In this document: positions 19,453 through 27,939 of the stretch, in pieces
Numbering within the stretch: the stretch's first letter is position 1
Layout of the letters: the number at the start of each line of letters is the position of its first letter
Assembly (NCBI GenBank): GCA_021772095.1
Contig: JADYXR010000159.1
Location: forward strand, 148,129 to 212,128
Length of the DNA stretch: 64,000 bases
Direction of reading: 5' to 3'
Origin: Candidatus Obscuribacter sp.
GTDB taxonomy: Bacteria; Cyanobacteriota; Vampirovibrionia; Obscuribacterales; Obscuribacteraceae
Position numbers and translations under genes: made by a program
Notes under the pieces: model-generated
Database searches by the model: none
What the model saw: only the letters and a program-made list of their open reading frames with translations
Told to the model about the DNA's origin: nothing

Positions 19453-22400
19453 ATGGGTAACGAGAAGCCTGAAGCTCTACAACCGAGCAAAACAACTGAG
19501 ACAATACTTCCGGGCGAAGTCGATGATAACGACGATGACGCGCCGTCGCAGACCCCACTCCAACTGGACGCTTATAAACCAGCTCCGGTGACGCCAGCAG
19601 CTGAAGTCAAAGGTGAGCCCGTCAAAGACGCCGCCACAACTGTTGGCGCTGTGCCTGAGACCGCTCCAGCCGTCGCTCCTGAAGAAGTGGCTGCTGCCGC
19701 AGCACCTGCAGGCGCGCCCCAGGACCTCGTCGCTCAAGCCGGCGATCCTCCGCCTGATGCTCCAGCCGAGAAGCAGGTCGTAACCGACAAGGCCGAAGCT
19801 ACTGATGCTAAAGCAGATGAGCCCATTGATCCTTACGAGCATATCGACAATGCTCAGCTGTTAAAAACTGAACTGGAGACGCTCGCCGCGCAAGACAGAA
19901 AGCCGGACGAGATTATTGAAGTTCGCATCAATGGCGAAGACAAGAAAATGACCGTCGCCGAGCGTGTGGCACAGCTGAAGACCGGAATGGTCGCCGAAAT
20001 GGACCTGGCTAGAAAAGGTGCTGATTCACTTCGCATGGTTGGTGATGCCACCAACCCCGGTATCGACGATATCGCCAAAATGAACAAGGCTGATCGCGAT
20101 AAATTGGCTAAAGAACTGGGTCTTGATATTGCTCTAGTGACTATTGATTCGCTTGGAAAGGAATTTCAAAAAGCGGCGGGCAATCAAGAACGCCAGGGCA
20201 AAATAAACGAACTGGCCGAGGCGATGCTTACTCGCGATGCCTTGACTCGACTGCATTTTGCACCGATGACCGTACGTATGGTGGAAGCCGAGTTTCGTGG
20301 TCGCGGATATCTCGATCCTTCGATGAAACTGAATGATACGATCTCGGACGAACAACTCAAAAAAGCATTCGATACTTTCAACAGCGCCACGCAGCCGGGC
20401 GCTCCAGCTGACATCGCCGCATTCGGCGACGGCAAAGAAGTCAGAGAAGCAAAAGAAGTCTATAGTACATCCGCTCGCACCCTGGATATCCTCAAGCTGG
20501 ATCAGCAGCAGAAGCGCGGTCTGTCGGTCGTCGAAGAGATGAATCTGGCGACCAAGCCCGGCGAAGATCCGGAAACTCACTATAAAAAAGCAATCCAGCT
20601 TGCCGACACTCTCAACGTGGGTTATCTCGCCAACGCTGCCTACAAGCCGGAAAACAAACAGGATAATATCTCTCAGGAGATAGTCGATACGATAAGAATG
20701 GGCAGCCATGCTCGTTTAAAATACGCTGATTTTCTGGCTGGCCAGAAGCGATTCCAGGAAGCACAGGGCTTGATGGCGCAGGTCAAATCCGATTCGCCTG
20801 AGCTGATCTATGCGATGGAAAACGATCAGCCTGTTTATCGTAAATATGACAATGGGAAAAAATCGTACGAAGAACTAGACAGAAAGGTCACCCTGGGTAT
20901 TACTGTCAATCCTTCGACATTCGAAATTGCCAATAACAAGCTGTTTGACAAACTCAACAAAGGCAAGATTGGCACTCCGGAAGACAGCGCCAAATTCGTC
21001 GAGCGTTTGCAAAAGGGCGAGTTAGCCACCGACGCAGAGAAAGTCGCATTCCTGCAGTCCGATGAAGCCAAGTCCACAGAAGCTTTGAAGGTGATGAAAC
21101 TTTACCGCGATCAAGCCAAGCTCGATGTCGCGGACGCCAACAAAATTCTGGACAAGGAAGTCGAAACGGTAGAAGCGAGCAAGAAAAAGTTTGAAGGTCG
21201 CGACCAACTCACCAAAGATGAAGAAGTCGAAAAGGCGCGTATGGAGCGCGTCATCGCTTCACTCAAAGCAACAAAAGCTGAGCGCGAAAATTACGTCAAC
21301 CGAATCGACGCACTCACCGACTTTACCGAAGGCGTAGTTCATCTTTCTCAAGGCGGAGCCAAGAGCGCTCATCCATTGTTTGAATCAGCGCTGGCTAAAG
21401 ATCCGTCACTGGATGCTGAATTCGCCAAGGCGAAGCTGACCAACCCAGATGCAAAAACACTTACAGAACTTTCCAAAATGACTGACGATTCCTGGAATGG
21501 ATATTGGGAGCGCAATTACAAAAAATTCGCCATCGCAGGAGCCGCCGCAGTCGGTACCCTGTCCGGCGTTGGTTTGATCGGCCTGTGCGGCTACGTCGGC
21601 GCCGGTGTTACGACAACTGCAGTAGTCGCCACTACAGGTGGTGCTCTGGCTGGTGGTGCAACGAGTTGGGGAATTCACAGAACAGTCAACGAGAAGGCCG
21701 GTTGGCCGGAGTTTCGTGATGGCGCCAAAGTTGGTGGCTTGAGCGCAGCTCTGGTGGCCAGTCCGTGGGCCGCGCAAGCATATCGCAGCCAGGCTGTTAC
21801 CGGTTTCGGGCGCAATGCAATCGCAGCGGATGCTGTTGCAACCAGCACCGTCAGTAATATGGCCAGCAAAATCGGTATCACAAGAGGCACTCTGGTTGGC
21901 AGCCTTGGCATGTCTTACACATTTGCAGCAGGCGATGTTTACTTCGGCAAAAAGCCGATTGGTAAGGCGATTATAGATGGCACCAAAGAAGGCACTTTCA
22001 ACACTCTGCTTTTGGGAATCTCTCGAGGTTGGGGTCTGCCGGTGGAAGGACAGACCGCGATCGCTAAAGCGACTATGATCAACAAGACAAGCGTCGGATT
22101 AGGATTCGGACTGCCGGCCGCTTCAAACGCGATGGCGATGGCTTTCGACGGCAAATCTTTCCAAGATGCCGCTACCGAAACACTAAGAGATGGAACTCAG
22201 AACACTCTGATGTTTGGTCTTATGGGCAAGATGAAAGTTACCGAACCAGGCAAGATGACTGGGCTCAACCGCATCGGACTCAACAAATGGACCGCAGCCG
22301 GTGGACTCACAATGGGCGGTTTGGCGCCGGCTAAAAATTATTTCGATGGCAAAATCACTGGAGATCAAGCCCTCAAAGACTGGGCGACGAACAGCTTGAT

Positions 22401-22845
22401 TGACACCGCATCTTTGATGTTCTTGAAAAAATACGGTTTATCCGATCACGGAACTGGCTCGAGAATCGCAGCTCCCACCATGGGCGATACCATGGGTTAC
22501 GCTAAACGCGCATTCCTCATGCAGGAGTCCTGGAACATAGCGGTCAGCGTCGGCACCAAACAACTGGCGCACGACCTTGGAGGCAAGGGTTACTACATCA
22601 AGGACCACGGAAGCGGCTTCGTCGCGCCTCTGATCGCGGACTTCTTCGATCGCCACTATCCAGGTCTTGATCCTAAGCATCCAGGCGATGCCAAAGAAAT
22701 CCAACGGAAGATCGACGGCGATTTGCAAACACCTTTAACCAGCACCCTGCATGTGGACAAGAAAAACGTCGACCCTCTACAGAATGGTCAGAAAAATGGA
22801 CTGTTCTTCGACTACAGCAAAAAGCCGCCTAAGCCGCAAAAGTAG
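19453..22845 (+). CDS. Giant paralog 2: helical protein with Gly/Ala hydrophobic module
   Basis: 1130 residues. ATG 19453 has GAGG ten bases upstream. It begins with about 120 disordered Pro/Ala/Glu residues and no signal peptide. A conserved region starts near DPYEHIDNAQLLKTELETL and is predicted helical to about residue 680. From about 690 a Gly/Ala-rich hydrophobic block begins (YKKFAIAGAAAVGTLSG), then come repeats of the type 'Y/F-x-G-K-x-x-x-x-A...G...L.G' (near GDVYFGKKPIGKAI, AFDGKSFQDAA and NYFDGKITGDQAL). It aligns along nearly its whole length with the next gene (for example ERQGKINEL/ERRTQIDQL, GYLANAAY/GWVASQAM, KKYGLSD/RKYGLSD, VDKKNVDP/VDQKFIRP). Not a family I know. Confidence 0.8.
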   Translation: MGNEKPEALQPSKTTETILPGEVDDNDDDAPSQTPLQLDAYKPAPVTPAAEVKGEPVKDAATTVGAVPETAPAVAPEEVAAAAAPAGAPQDLVAQAGDPPPDAPAEKQVVTDKAEATDAKADEPIDPYEHIDNAQLLKTELETLAAQDRKPDEIIEVRINGEDKKMTVAERVAQLKTGMVAEMDLARKGADSLRMVGDATNPGIDDIAKMNKADRDKLAKELGLDIALVTIDSLGKEFQKAAGNQERQGKINELAEAMLTRDALTRLHFAPMTVRMVEAEFRGRGYLDPSMKLNDTISDEQLKKAFDTFNSATQPGAPADIAAFGDGKEVREAKEVYSTSARTLDILKLDQQQKRGLSVVEEMNLATKPGEDPETHYKKAIQLADTLNVGYLANAAYKPENKQDNISQEIVDTIRMGSHARLKYADFLAGQKRFQEAQGLMAQVKSDSPELIYAMENDQPVYRKYDNGKKSYEELDRKVTLGITVNPSTFEIANNKLFDKLNKGKIGTPEDSAKFVERLQKGELATDAEKVAFLQSDEAKSTEALKVMKLYRDQAKLDVADANKILDKEVETVEASKKKFEGRDQLTKDEEVEKARMERVIASLKATKAERENYVNRIDALTDFTEGVVHLSQGGAKSAHPLFESALAKDPSLDAEFAKAKLTNPDAKTLTELSKMTDDSWNGYWERNYKKFAIAGAAAVGTLSGVGLIGLCGYVGAGVTTTAVVATTGGALAGGATSWGIHRTVNEKAGWPEFRDGAKVGGLSAALVASPWAAQAYRSQAVTGFGRNAIAADAVATSTVSNMASKIGITRGTLVGSLGMSYTFAAGDVYFGKKPIGKAIIDGTKEGTFNTLLLGISRGWGLPVEGQTAIAKATMINKTSVGLGFGLPAASNAMAMAFDGKSFQDAATETLRDGTQNTLMFGLMGKMKVTEPGKMTGLNRIGLNKWTAAGGLTMGGLAPAKNYFDGKITGDQALKDWATNSLIDTASLMFLKKYGLSDHGTGSRIAAPTMGDTMGYAKRAFLMQESWNIAVSVGTKQLAHDLGGKGYYIKDHGSGFVAPLIADFFDRHYPGLDPKHPGDAKEIQRKIDGDLQTPLTSTLHVDKKNVDPLQNGQKNGLFFDYSKKPPKPQK

Positions 22846-22858
22846 GCGGTTCAATTTT
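22825..22858 (+). terminator. Possible terminator overlapping the stop of giant gene 2
   Basis: CCGCCTA (22825-22831) and TAGGCGG (22843-22849) form a 7-bp stem with an 11-nt loop that includes the stop codon, followed by TTCAATTTT. Weaker than the terminator after giant gene 1. Confidence 0.5.
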
Positions 22859-23158
22859 AAAATCGAAACGCTGCACACCGGAACTTCCCAAAACTCAAGG
22901 ATTGTTCTAGCACTGGACTGGGTGTTGAAGCCATTGGTCTGACCTGTTTAACCGGGTCAGTCGTCCAAAAGTGAGCGCAGCTCAGACTTTGTCGCATTAA
23001 TTGCCCTGGTTTTGTCCTTCCATATTCTTTCTAATGGGCTGCCAGGGCAGGCGTTTCACAAATTTGTCCTGAAAAGTGTCCAAAATGGGTATGTACCGTA
23101 TAGAACTCGTAGTCAGGGGACTTCAATATCACAACTTTACGGGTTTGAGGGCAAGGTT
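22859..23158. other. Leader region of giant gene 3
   Basis: About 300 bp between the giant gene 2 hairpin and the chosen start of giant gene 3. The frame of giant 3 is open back to 23012, but that part lies upstream of and across the promoter and encodes no conserved sequence. Holds the third copy of the shared promoter at 23076-23104. Confidence 0.5.
23076..23104 (+). promoter_or_regulatory. Promoter of giant gene 3 (shared element)
   Basis: GTGTCC (23076-23081), 17-bp spacer, TATAGA (23099-23104). Because it lies inside the open frame, it implies that translation begins downstream of about 23110. Confidence 0.6.
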
Positions 23159-26071
23159 TTGGCAGGTACAGGATTAGAACTAGGGAAGAAGGCGGGCGCC
23201 GATAAGGCGACTGCTACAGCTCAGGACGATGCGACGACAGCTAGCCCACTGCGAAGCCAGGTGGATAGCGCGCTTGCCAGTCCTCCGAAGCCTGCGGATA
23301 AAACCAGAGAAGTTGCCGAGAAGCCGACCGAGGCTCCCAAGGACAGCGGCGAACCGGACGATCCGTACACTCACACTAACCGCGTCAAAGCACTTACTAC
23401 TCAACTCGACCAACTCACAGCATCCGGCAAGAAGCCTGATGAGGTGATAACCGTCGATAACAAACAGGTCAAGGTCAAAGATTTCGTCAAAGACGTCAAA
23501 GGGTTGATCAAGACTGAACTGGAAGCAGCGAAGAAAGCATCGGCTGCGATCAATCAAGAGACCGTCGGCACCTACGTCAATTCCAACATTGCCGACAAGA
23601 ATGCACTTTCTCAAAAGCTTGGCCTCGATCCTAAAGTTGTTTCGCCGGAGTTGTTGCAGGCAGAGCGTGTCAAAGCCGCGAACAATCCCGAGCGTCGCAC
23701 TCAAATCGATCAACTCGATTTGAATTTGCAAGAAAGAGCCGCTATGGAAGCGCTTCGTCACGCACCGGCTTATGTCAAATTGCTGGAAGCTGAAGTGACC
23801 GCTAAAGGTTTCGCCAGACCAGAACTGGCTCTGGGTCAGGAAGTCTCGGCTGATGATACACGTAAAGCTTTTGAACTGCTCAAACTGGCAGGCAACGAAG
23901 ACGCTGATTTGAAGGCCACCGACATTTACGCTAAAGCTGAATTGTCAGTCGGCATGACCTTTGCGAGCTTTCAACAAGAGCGCAGTCAGAAAATTATTGA
24001 ATTGATGAGAACAGCTACCGAAGCTGGAAACGATGGTAAAAAACACACAGTCACCATCGACGGCAAAACTGTAGAACTCGGTCAGGAAGACCTTCTCAAA
24101 GAAGCCAACAAGCTTGCCGACAAGATTAATGTTGGTTGGGTTGCCAGTCAAGCAATGTTGCAACGCAATCAAGAAAACGGCACCGCGACTGAATTGATGA
24201 ACATCGTTACTGTCGCCAGTTTCGCTCGTTTGGACTATGTCAATTTCATGTCCACTCACGGACAAATCACAGAAGCGCAAAAGCTGTTCACTCAAGTGAA
24301 AGCCGATACGCCTCACTTGATTTACAATCCGGATGGCAGTTACAGAGATCAGAGTCTGCAGACTCTGGACACCAAATTAACTCTTGGAGTGAACACTGAC
24401 GGCGCCGATTATCAGAGCGCTCAAAGTCGTTTTCTTCATGCCATCGAGAAAGGCAACATCAATGCGGATCCGGCTAAACCGGGTGAGTCTGCGACCGAAT
24501 TGCTCGATCAAATGAAGGTTCTCAATCAGCAATTCAAGCAAGAAATGGAAGCATCCAACAAAGAGATGCAGACCAATAGACAAGACCTCTTGAAGCGTCA
24601 ACTAGAGATGGAGAAGCAAACCACTCGGTCCGATGCTGAGAATGTCGAACTGGGAAGATTGAAGCGTGAAATCGAAGTTATCGATTCGACCATGCAGCAG
24701 AGAACCGCTTACTTCGATCGTCGCGAGAATCTTGGCACCTACATGGAAGGCAGCTGGCTGGAAGCAAAAGAAGACTTCAGCGCTGCGCACAAAAAATACA
24801 AAGAATTCGATTCGAAAGAACAAGATGCACAACTCAAAAAGGATCTCGACATCGAAGGCAAAACCGACAGAACTCAAGGTGGTTTTGCTGGTTGGTGGCA
24901 TCGTAATAACGGTTACATCGCCGTAGGCGCTGCAGTCGTCGTCGCAGCTGCTGTGACTGTAGGCACCCTCGGCGCAGGGTCTGTGCTCGGCGCTGGCCTG
25001 GTTGGTACGGCGCTACTCGCCACCGCTGCTGGTACCGCTGGCGGAGCCGGCGCCCACTGGATGGTCGAGCGCACCGTCAACAAAGATGCCGGTTGGGACA
25101 GCGCCTGGAAGGGTGCAAAAATCGGTTTGATGACTTCCGGAATGATCGTCGCTCCTTGGGCGACCGGTGCCAGAGCTGCTGGTGCCACTGCCGTAGCCGC
25201 CGGCGGCGAAGGTGCTCTGGCGACCTCTACTGCAGTTGCCGCTAACACGACTAACATCGGTCGTGCACTCGGTATGGCAAGAACTGTTGGTCTGACCAAG
25301 TCCAGTCTCGCCACCGGGTATGGTATCGCTGCTGTCACCGAGGGTGGTGACTACGCTCTGGGTCACAAGAGTGCAAAAGATGCTGCTGTCAGTTTTGGTA
25401 TCAAAGGTTTGTTTGGCTCGATGATGATCGGTCAAGCTGCTAAATGGGGCGCTGTATCAGAAACGGCAATAGCAGCCAATGCCGCTAAGTCCACGATTCC
25501 GAATGCAATTGGTTTTAGTGGTAAAAATGCGGCAATGGGTTACTCGGTTTCGGGTGTTATGGAAGGCTACAATTATTTTAGTGGTCAGAAAACTCTCGGC
25601 GATGCCACCAAAGACTTTGTTGTTGGTGGAGCCGCCAACACACTCACTCTAGGTGTTCTGCGCAAATACGGCTTGTCTGACACTGTCGGCAGAGCCGCGA
25701 CCGCTAACTTGCAAAATACTCGTTATGCGGCTCAGGCGATTCTGCTCAATGAATCCTTCGGTGCTGCCAACGACATCGTTAATACCCAATATATCTCGCA
25801 CGATATTCTTGGCAGATCGACATTCGCCAACGAATCCGGTGCTAGTAGCTTCTTCATCAGCCCACTGGCTTCCGACTTCTACAGACGCAACATGACAAAC
25901 GGATTGAATCCGCTGCATTCAGGCGAACTCAAGCGTTTCCGTAGCAACCTCGATGCGTTCGGTGATGATTTGACTTCCACAATCGGAGTCGATCAGAAAT
26001 TCATCAGACCATATCTAATTAATCAAAATGGAATCTTCGATCAGCCCGCTCCGCAGACTGAGCAAAGATAA
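23159..26071 (+). CDS. Giant paralog 3: helical protein with Gly/Ala hydrophobic module
   Basis: About 970 residues from TTG 23159, the only start codon in frame between the promoter and the conserved region; GAGG is eight bases upstream. The frame extends back to 23012, but that would place the start before the promoter. Order matches giant 2: disordered N-terminus, conserved helical region from DDPYTHTNRVKALTTQL to about residue 575, including a coiled-coil rich in Glu/Gln/Lys (about 445-520), then a strongly hydrophobic Gly/Ala/Val block (about 582-646), two 'Y-x-x-G-x-K/Q' repeats (GGDYALGHKSAKDAA, GYNYFSGQKTLGDA) and a conserved end containing RKYGLSD and DFYRRN. No signal peptide or enzyme motif. 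It is a tandem paralog of unknown function. Confidence 0.78.
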   Translation: MAGTGLELGKKAGADKATATAQDDATTASPLRSQVDSALASPPKPADKTREVAEKPTEAPKDSGEPDDPYTHTNRVKALTTQLDQLTASGKKPDEVITVDNKQVKVKDFVKDVKGLIKTELEAAKKASAAINQETVGTYVNSNIADKNALSQKLGLDPKVVSPELLQAERVKAANNPERRTQIDQLDLNLQERAAMEALRHAPAYVKLLEAEVTAKGFARPELALGQEVSADDTRKAFELLKLAGNEDADLKATDIYAKAELSVGMTFASFQQERSQKIIELMRTATEAGNDGKKHTVTIDGKTVELGQEDLLKEANKLADKINVGWVASQAMLQRNQENGTATELMNIVTVASFARLDYVNFMSTHGQITEAQKLFTQVKADTPHLIYNPDGSYRDQSLQTLDTKLTLGVNTDGADYQSAQSRFLHAIEKGNINADPAKPGESATELLDQMKVLNQQFKQEMEASNKEMQTNRQDLLKRQLEMEKQTTRSDAENVELGRLKREIEVIDSTMQQRTAYFDRRENLGTYMEGSWLEAKEDFSAAHKKYKEFDSKEQDAQLKKDLDIEGKTDRTQGGFAGWWHRNNGYIAVGAAVVVAAAVTVGTLGAGSVLGAGLVGTALLATAAGTAGGAGAHWMVERTVNKDAGWDSAWKGAKIGLMTSGMIVAPWATGARAAGATAVAAGGEGALATSTAVAANTTNIGRALGMARTVGLTKSSLATGYGIAAVTEGGDYALGHKSAKDAAVSFGIKGLFGSMMIGQAAKWGAVSETAIAANAAKSTIPNAIGFSGKNAAMGYSVSGVMEGYNYFSGQKTLGDATKDFVVGGAANTLTLGVLRKYGLSDTVGRAATANLQNTRYAAQAILLNESFGAANDIVNTQYISHDILGRSTFANESGASSFFISPLASDFYRRNMTNGLNPLHSGELKRFRSNLDAFGDDLTSTIGVDQKFIRPYLINQNGIFDQPAPQTEQR

Positions 26072-26112
26072 TCGTTGACGAATCTGGTTGAAACGGAAGC
26101 ATTCGTTGAAAC

Positions 26113-26140
26113 ATCTAAATTAGTCATAGCAAATTTAGAT
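26113..26140 (+). terminator. Inverted repeat between giant gene 3 and the glycosyltransferase
   Basis: ATCTAAATT (26113-26121) and AATTTAGAT (26132-26140) form a perfect 9-bp stem with a 10-nt loop. It is AT-rich and has no T-tract, so it may be a weak terminator or a regulator site for the following gene. Confidence 0.4.
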
Positions 26141-26220
26141 TTGCGAACTCTCATTAAGAACTGCATGTGAGCCCGTAAACAAAAGGGTTGCCAACTTTCT
26201 AATGCCATATACTTGTGGGC

Positions 26221-26961
26221 ATGACTGAGCTTTCGGTGATCATTCCGGCATTTAACGAGGAAGCGAGGCTGCCTCGCACACTCGACTCGGTATACACCTA
26301 CTTATCAAAACGCGGTACCGCATTTGAAATCATCGTTGTTGACGATGGCAGTACCGATCATACTGTCGATGAAGTCGAGACATTTGCCGAGACTCATCCG
26401 AACGTGCGCGTGATTCAATATGCGCCCAATCAAGGAAAAGGTTATGCCGTGCGCACCGGCATGCTGGCTGCCCGCGGGGCGAATGTTCTATTCAACGATG
26501 CCGACGGCGCGTCGCCGATAGAAGAAATTGTCAAACTTGAAAAGAGCATTGCCGATGGTGCCGACATCGCCATCGGAAGTCGCGCGAAACCTGATCAGAC
26601 GAGGAAAGTCGAGGCGCTTGTCTACCGAAAGTATATCGGAAATACATTCAATCTATTGGTTCGTGGTTTAGTGTTACCGGGCTATCATGACACTCAGTGC
26701 GGGTTTAAGATGTTTCGCCACAAGGTGGCTCAGGATATTTTTTCGGTGTCAGCGATGAATGGTTTTGCATTCGATGTTGAGCTGCTGTATATCGCCAGGC
26801 TTCGTCATTACAAAGTCGATGAGATCGCGATTAATTGGACGAACATTGATGGTTCCAAGGTCAACGTTTTAACGGACTCGCCGAAGATGTTGGTTGAGCT
26901 CTTGAAAGTGGCTGTTGGTGCGTGGTTTGGAAAGTACCGACCACTTAGGGGAAGAAAGTAA
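26221..26961 (+). CDS. Family 2 glycosyltransferase (polyprenyl-phosphate sugar type)
   Basis: 246 residues from ATG 26221 (GTG 26215 is also in frame). GT-A fold motifs are clear: SVIIPAFNEEARLPRTLDSV, VVDDGSTDHT, NDADGASP (metal-binding D-x-D equivalent), DTQCGFKMFRH and AFDVELLYIA. This set is typical of ALG5/dolichyl-phosphate-glucose-like and DPM1-like enzymes, which transfer a sugar from a nucleotide donor to a polyprenyl phosphate at the inner membrane. No membrane segment is present. There is no SD; TATACT ends 7 nt before the ATG, so the mRNA may be leaderless. It converges with the next gene (15-bp gap). Sugar and acceptor unknown. Confidence 0.85.
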   Translation: MTELSVIIPAFNEEARLPRTLDSVYTYLSKRGTAFEIIVVDDGSTDHTVDEVETFAETHPNVRVIQYAPNQGKGYAVRTGMLAARGANVLFNDADGASPIEEIVKLEKSIADGADIAIGSRAKPDQTRKVEALVYRKYIGNTFNLLVRGLVLPGYHDTQCGFKMFRHKVAQDIFSVSAMNGFAFDVELLYIARLRHYKVDEIAINWTNIDGSKVNVLTDSPKMLVELLKVAVGAWFGKYRPLRGRK

Positions 26962-26976
26962 TTTCCGGTTATTTGT

Positions 26977-27768
26977 CTAAGTCGCGGCTTTGGCCTGAAC
27001 TTCCAAGAGAACCTTCAACACTTGATCGTGGACTAAACCATTGGTCGCAAGGATGAAACCCTTGTCGACATCCAGTTTGTTGCCTTCCAGATCAGTGACG
27101 CGGCCGCCTGCTTCTTCGACGATTAAACTGCCTGCGCCCACATCCCATGCGGCCAGACGTTTTTCCCAGAAGCCATCGGTCCTGCCGGCGGCAACGTAGG
27201 AAAGATCGAGAGCGGCACTGCCATCGCGTCTGACGCCGTGCGATAAGTTTGTCAGAGTGGTGAATTCAACCATGTTGTTCAAAGATGTGCCCCGCGAATC
27301 AGGCGGAAAGCCAGTCACTAAGAGGCTATTCGAAAGTGAGTCGACTGTTGAAACTTTGATCTTCTCATCGTTCAAGAATGCACCTTCGCCTTTGGTTGCG
27401 TAAAACAACTCGTCGCGAATCGGATCGTAGACCACGCCGAGCGCCATCTCGCCTTCTTCTTCAAGACCGATCGATACACAGAAGAAGGGATAACTGTGGG
27501 CATAGTTTGTGGTTCCATCGAGCGGATCGATGAGCCAGCGCCGCTTGCTTTTGGTCTTTGACGCACCGCTTTCTTCGGCAAGAATGGCGTCGTCCGGAAA
27601 AGCGCCGCCGATGATCGAGAGAATCAGCTCCTCTGAAGCCTTGTCGACGTCCGTGACCAGATTGAAAGCGCTCTTGTAGTCAATAGAGGCAATCTGCCCC
27701 ATGCGCTCCTTGATTAGCCCGCCAGCCTCTAACGCGGCGCGGAACGCGACTGTACGCTCTTGTTTCAC
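26977..27768 (-). CDS. Inositol monophosphatase family protein (SuhB-like)
   Basis: 263 residues, the normal family length. Metal-dependent sugar phosphatase signatures are intact: LAEESG, WLIDPLDGTTNYAHSYPFF (metal site 1 and 2 aspartates) and AAWDVGAGSLIVEEAGG near the C-terminus. The enzymes hydrolyse inositol phosphates or related sugar phosphates in the cytoplasm; SuhB of E. coli also acts in rRNA antitermination. It is divergent from ileS, with 171 bp between the starts. Whether it acts on inositol, a nucleotide (CysQ) or fructose-1,6-bisphosphate cannot be settled from motifs alone. Confidence 0.9.
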   Translation of the reverse strand: MKQERTVAFRAALEAGGLIKERMGQIASIDYKSAFNLVTDVDKASEELILSIIGGAFPDDAILAEESGASKTKSKRRWLIDPLDGTTNYAHSYPFFCVSIGLEEEGEMALGVVYDPIRDELFYATKGEGAFLNDEKIKVSTVDSLSNSLLVTGFPPDSRGTSLNNMVEFTTLTNLSHGVRRDGSAALDLSYVAAGRTDGFWEKRLAAWDVGAGSLIVEEAGGRVTDLEGNKLDVDKGFILATNGLVHDQVLKVLLEVQAKAAT

Positions 27769-27939
27769 CGTTTAATTCCTTCCAAAATCGACCGACTCAG
27801 CGGGTTATCTTAGAACGTTAACAGCACGCTTCTTAATTAAAACTACCTAACTGCATACTCTATGTAATATTATTCGTTATACGACAGCAATCACGCCGAT
27901 TGCTCGTTGTGCGTCGCATGCCAGATCCGGAGTTAGATC

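Noticed and set aside
20134..20709. 191-codon minus-strand ORF
   Set aside because: Antisense of giant 2; no SD and no recognisable domain.
23012..23158. Upstream extension of giant 3
   Set aside because: It would place the start before the promoter at 23076-23104 and lacks similarity to giant 2.
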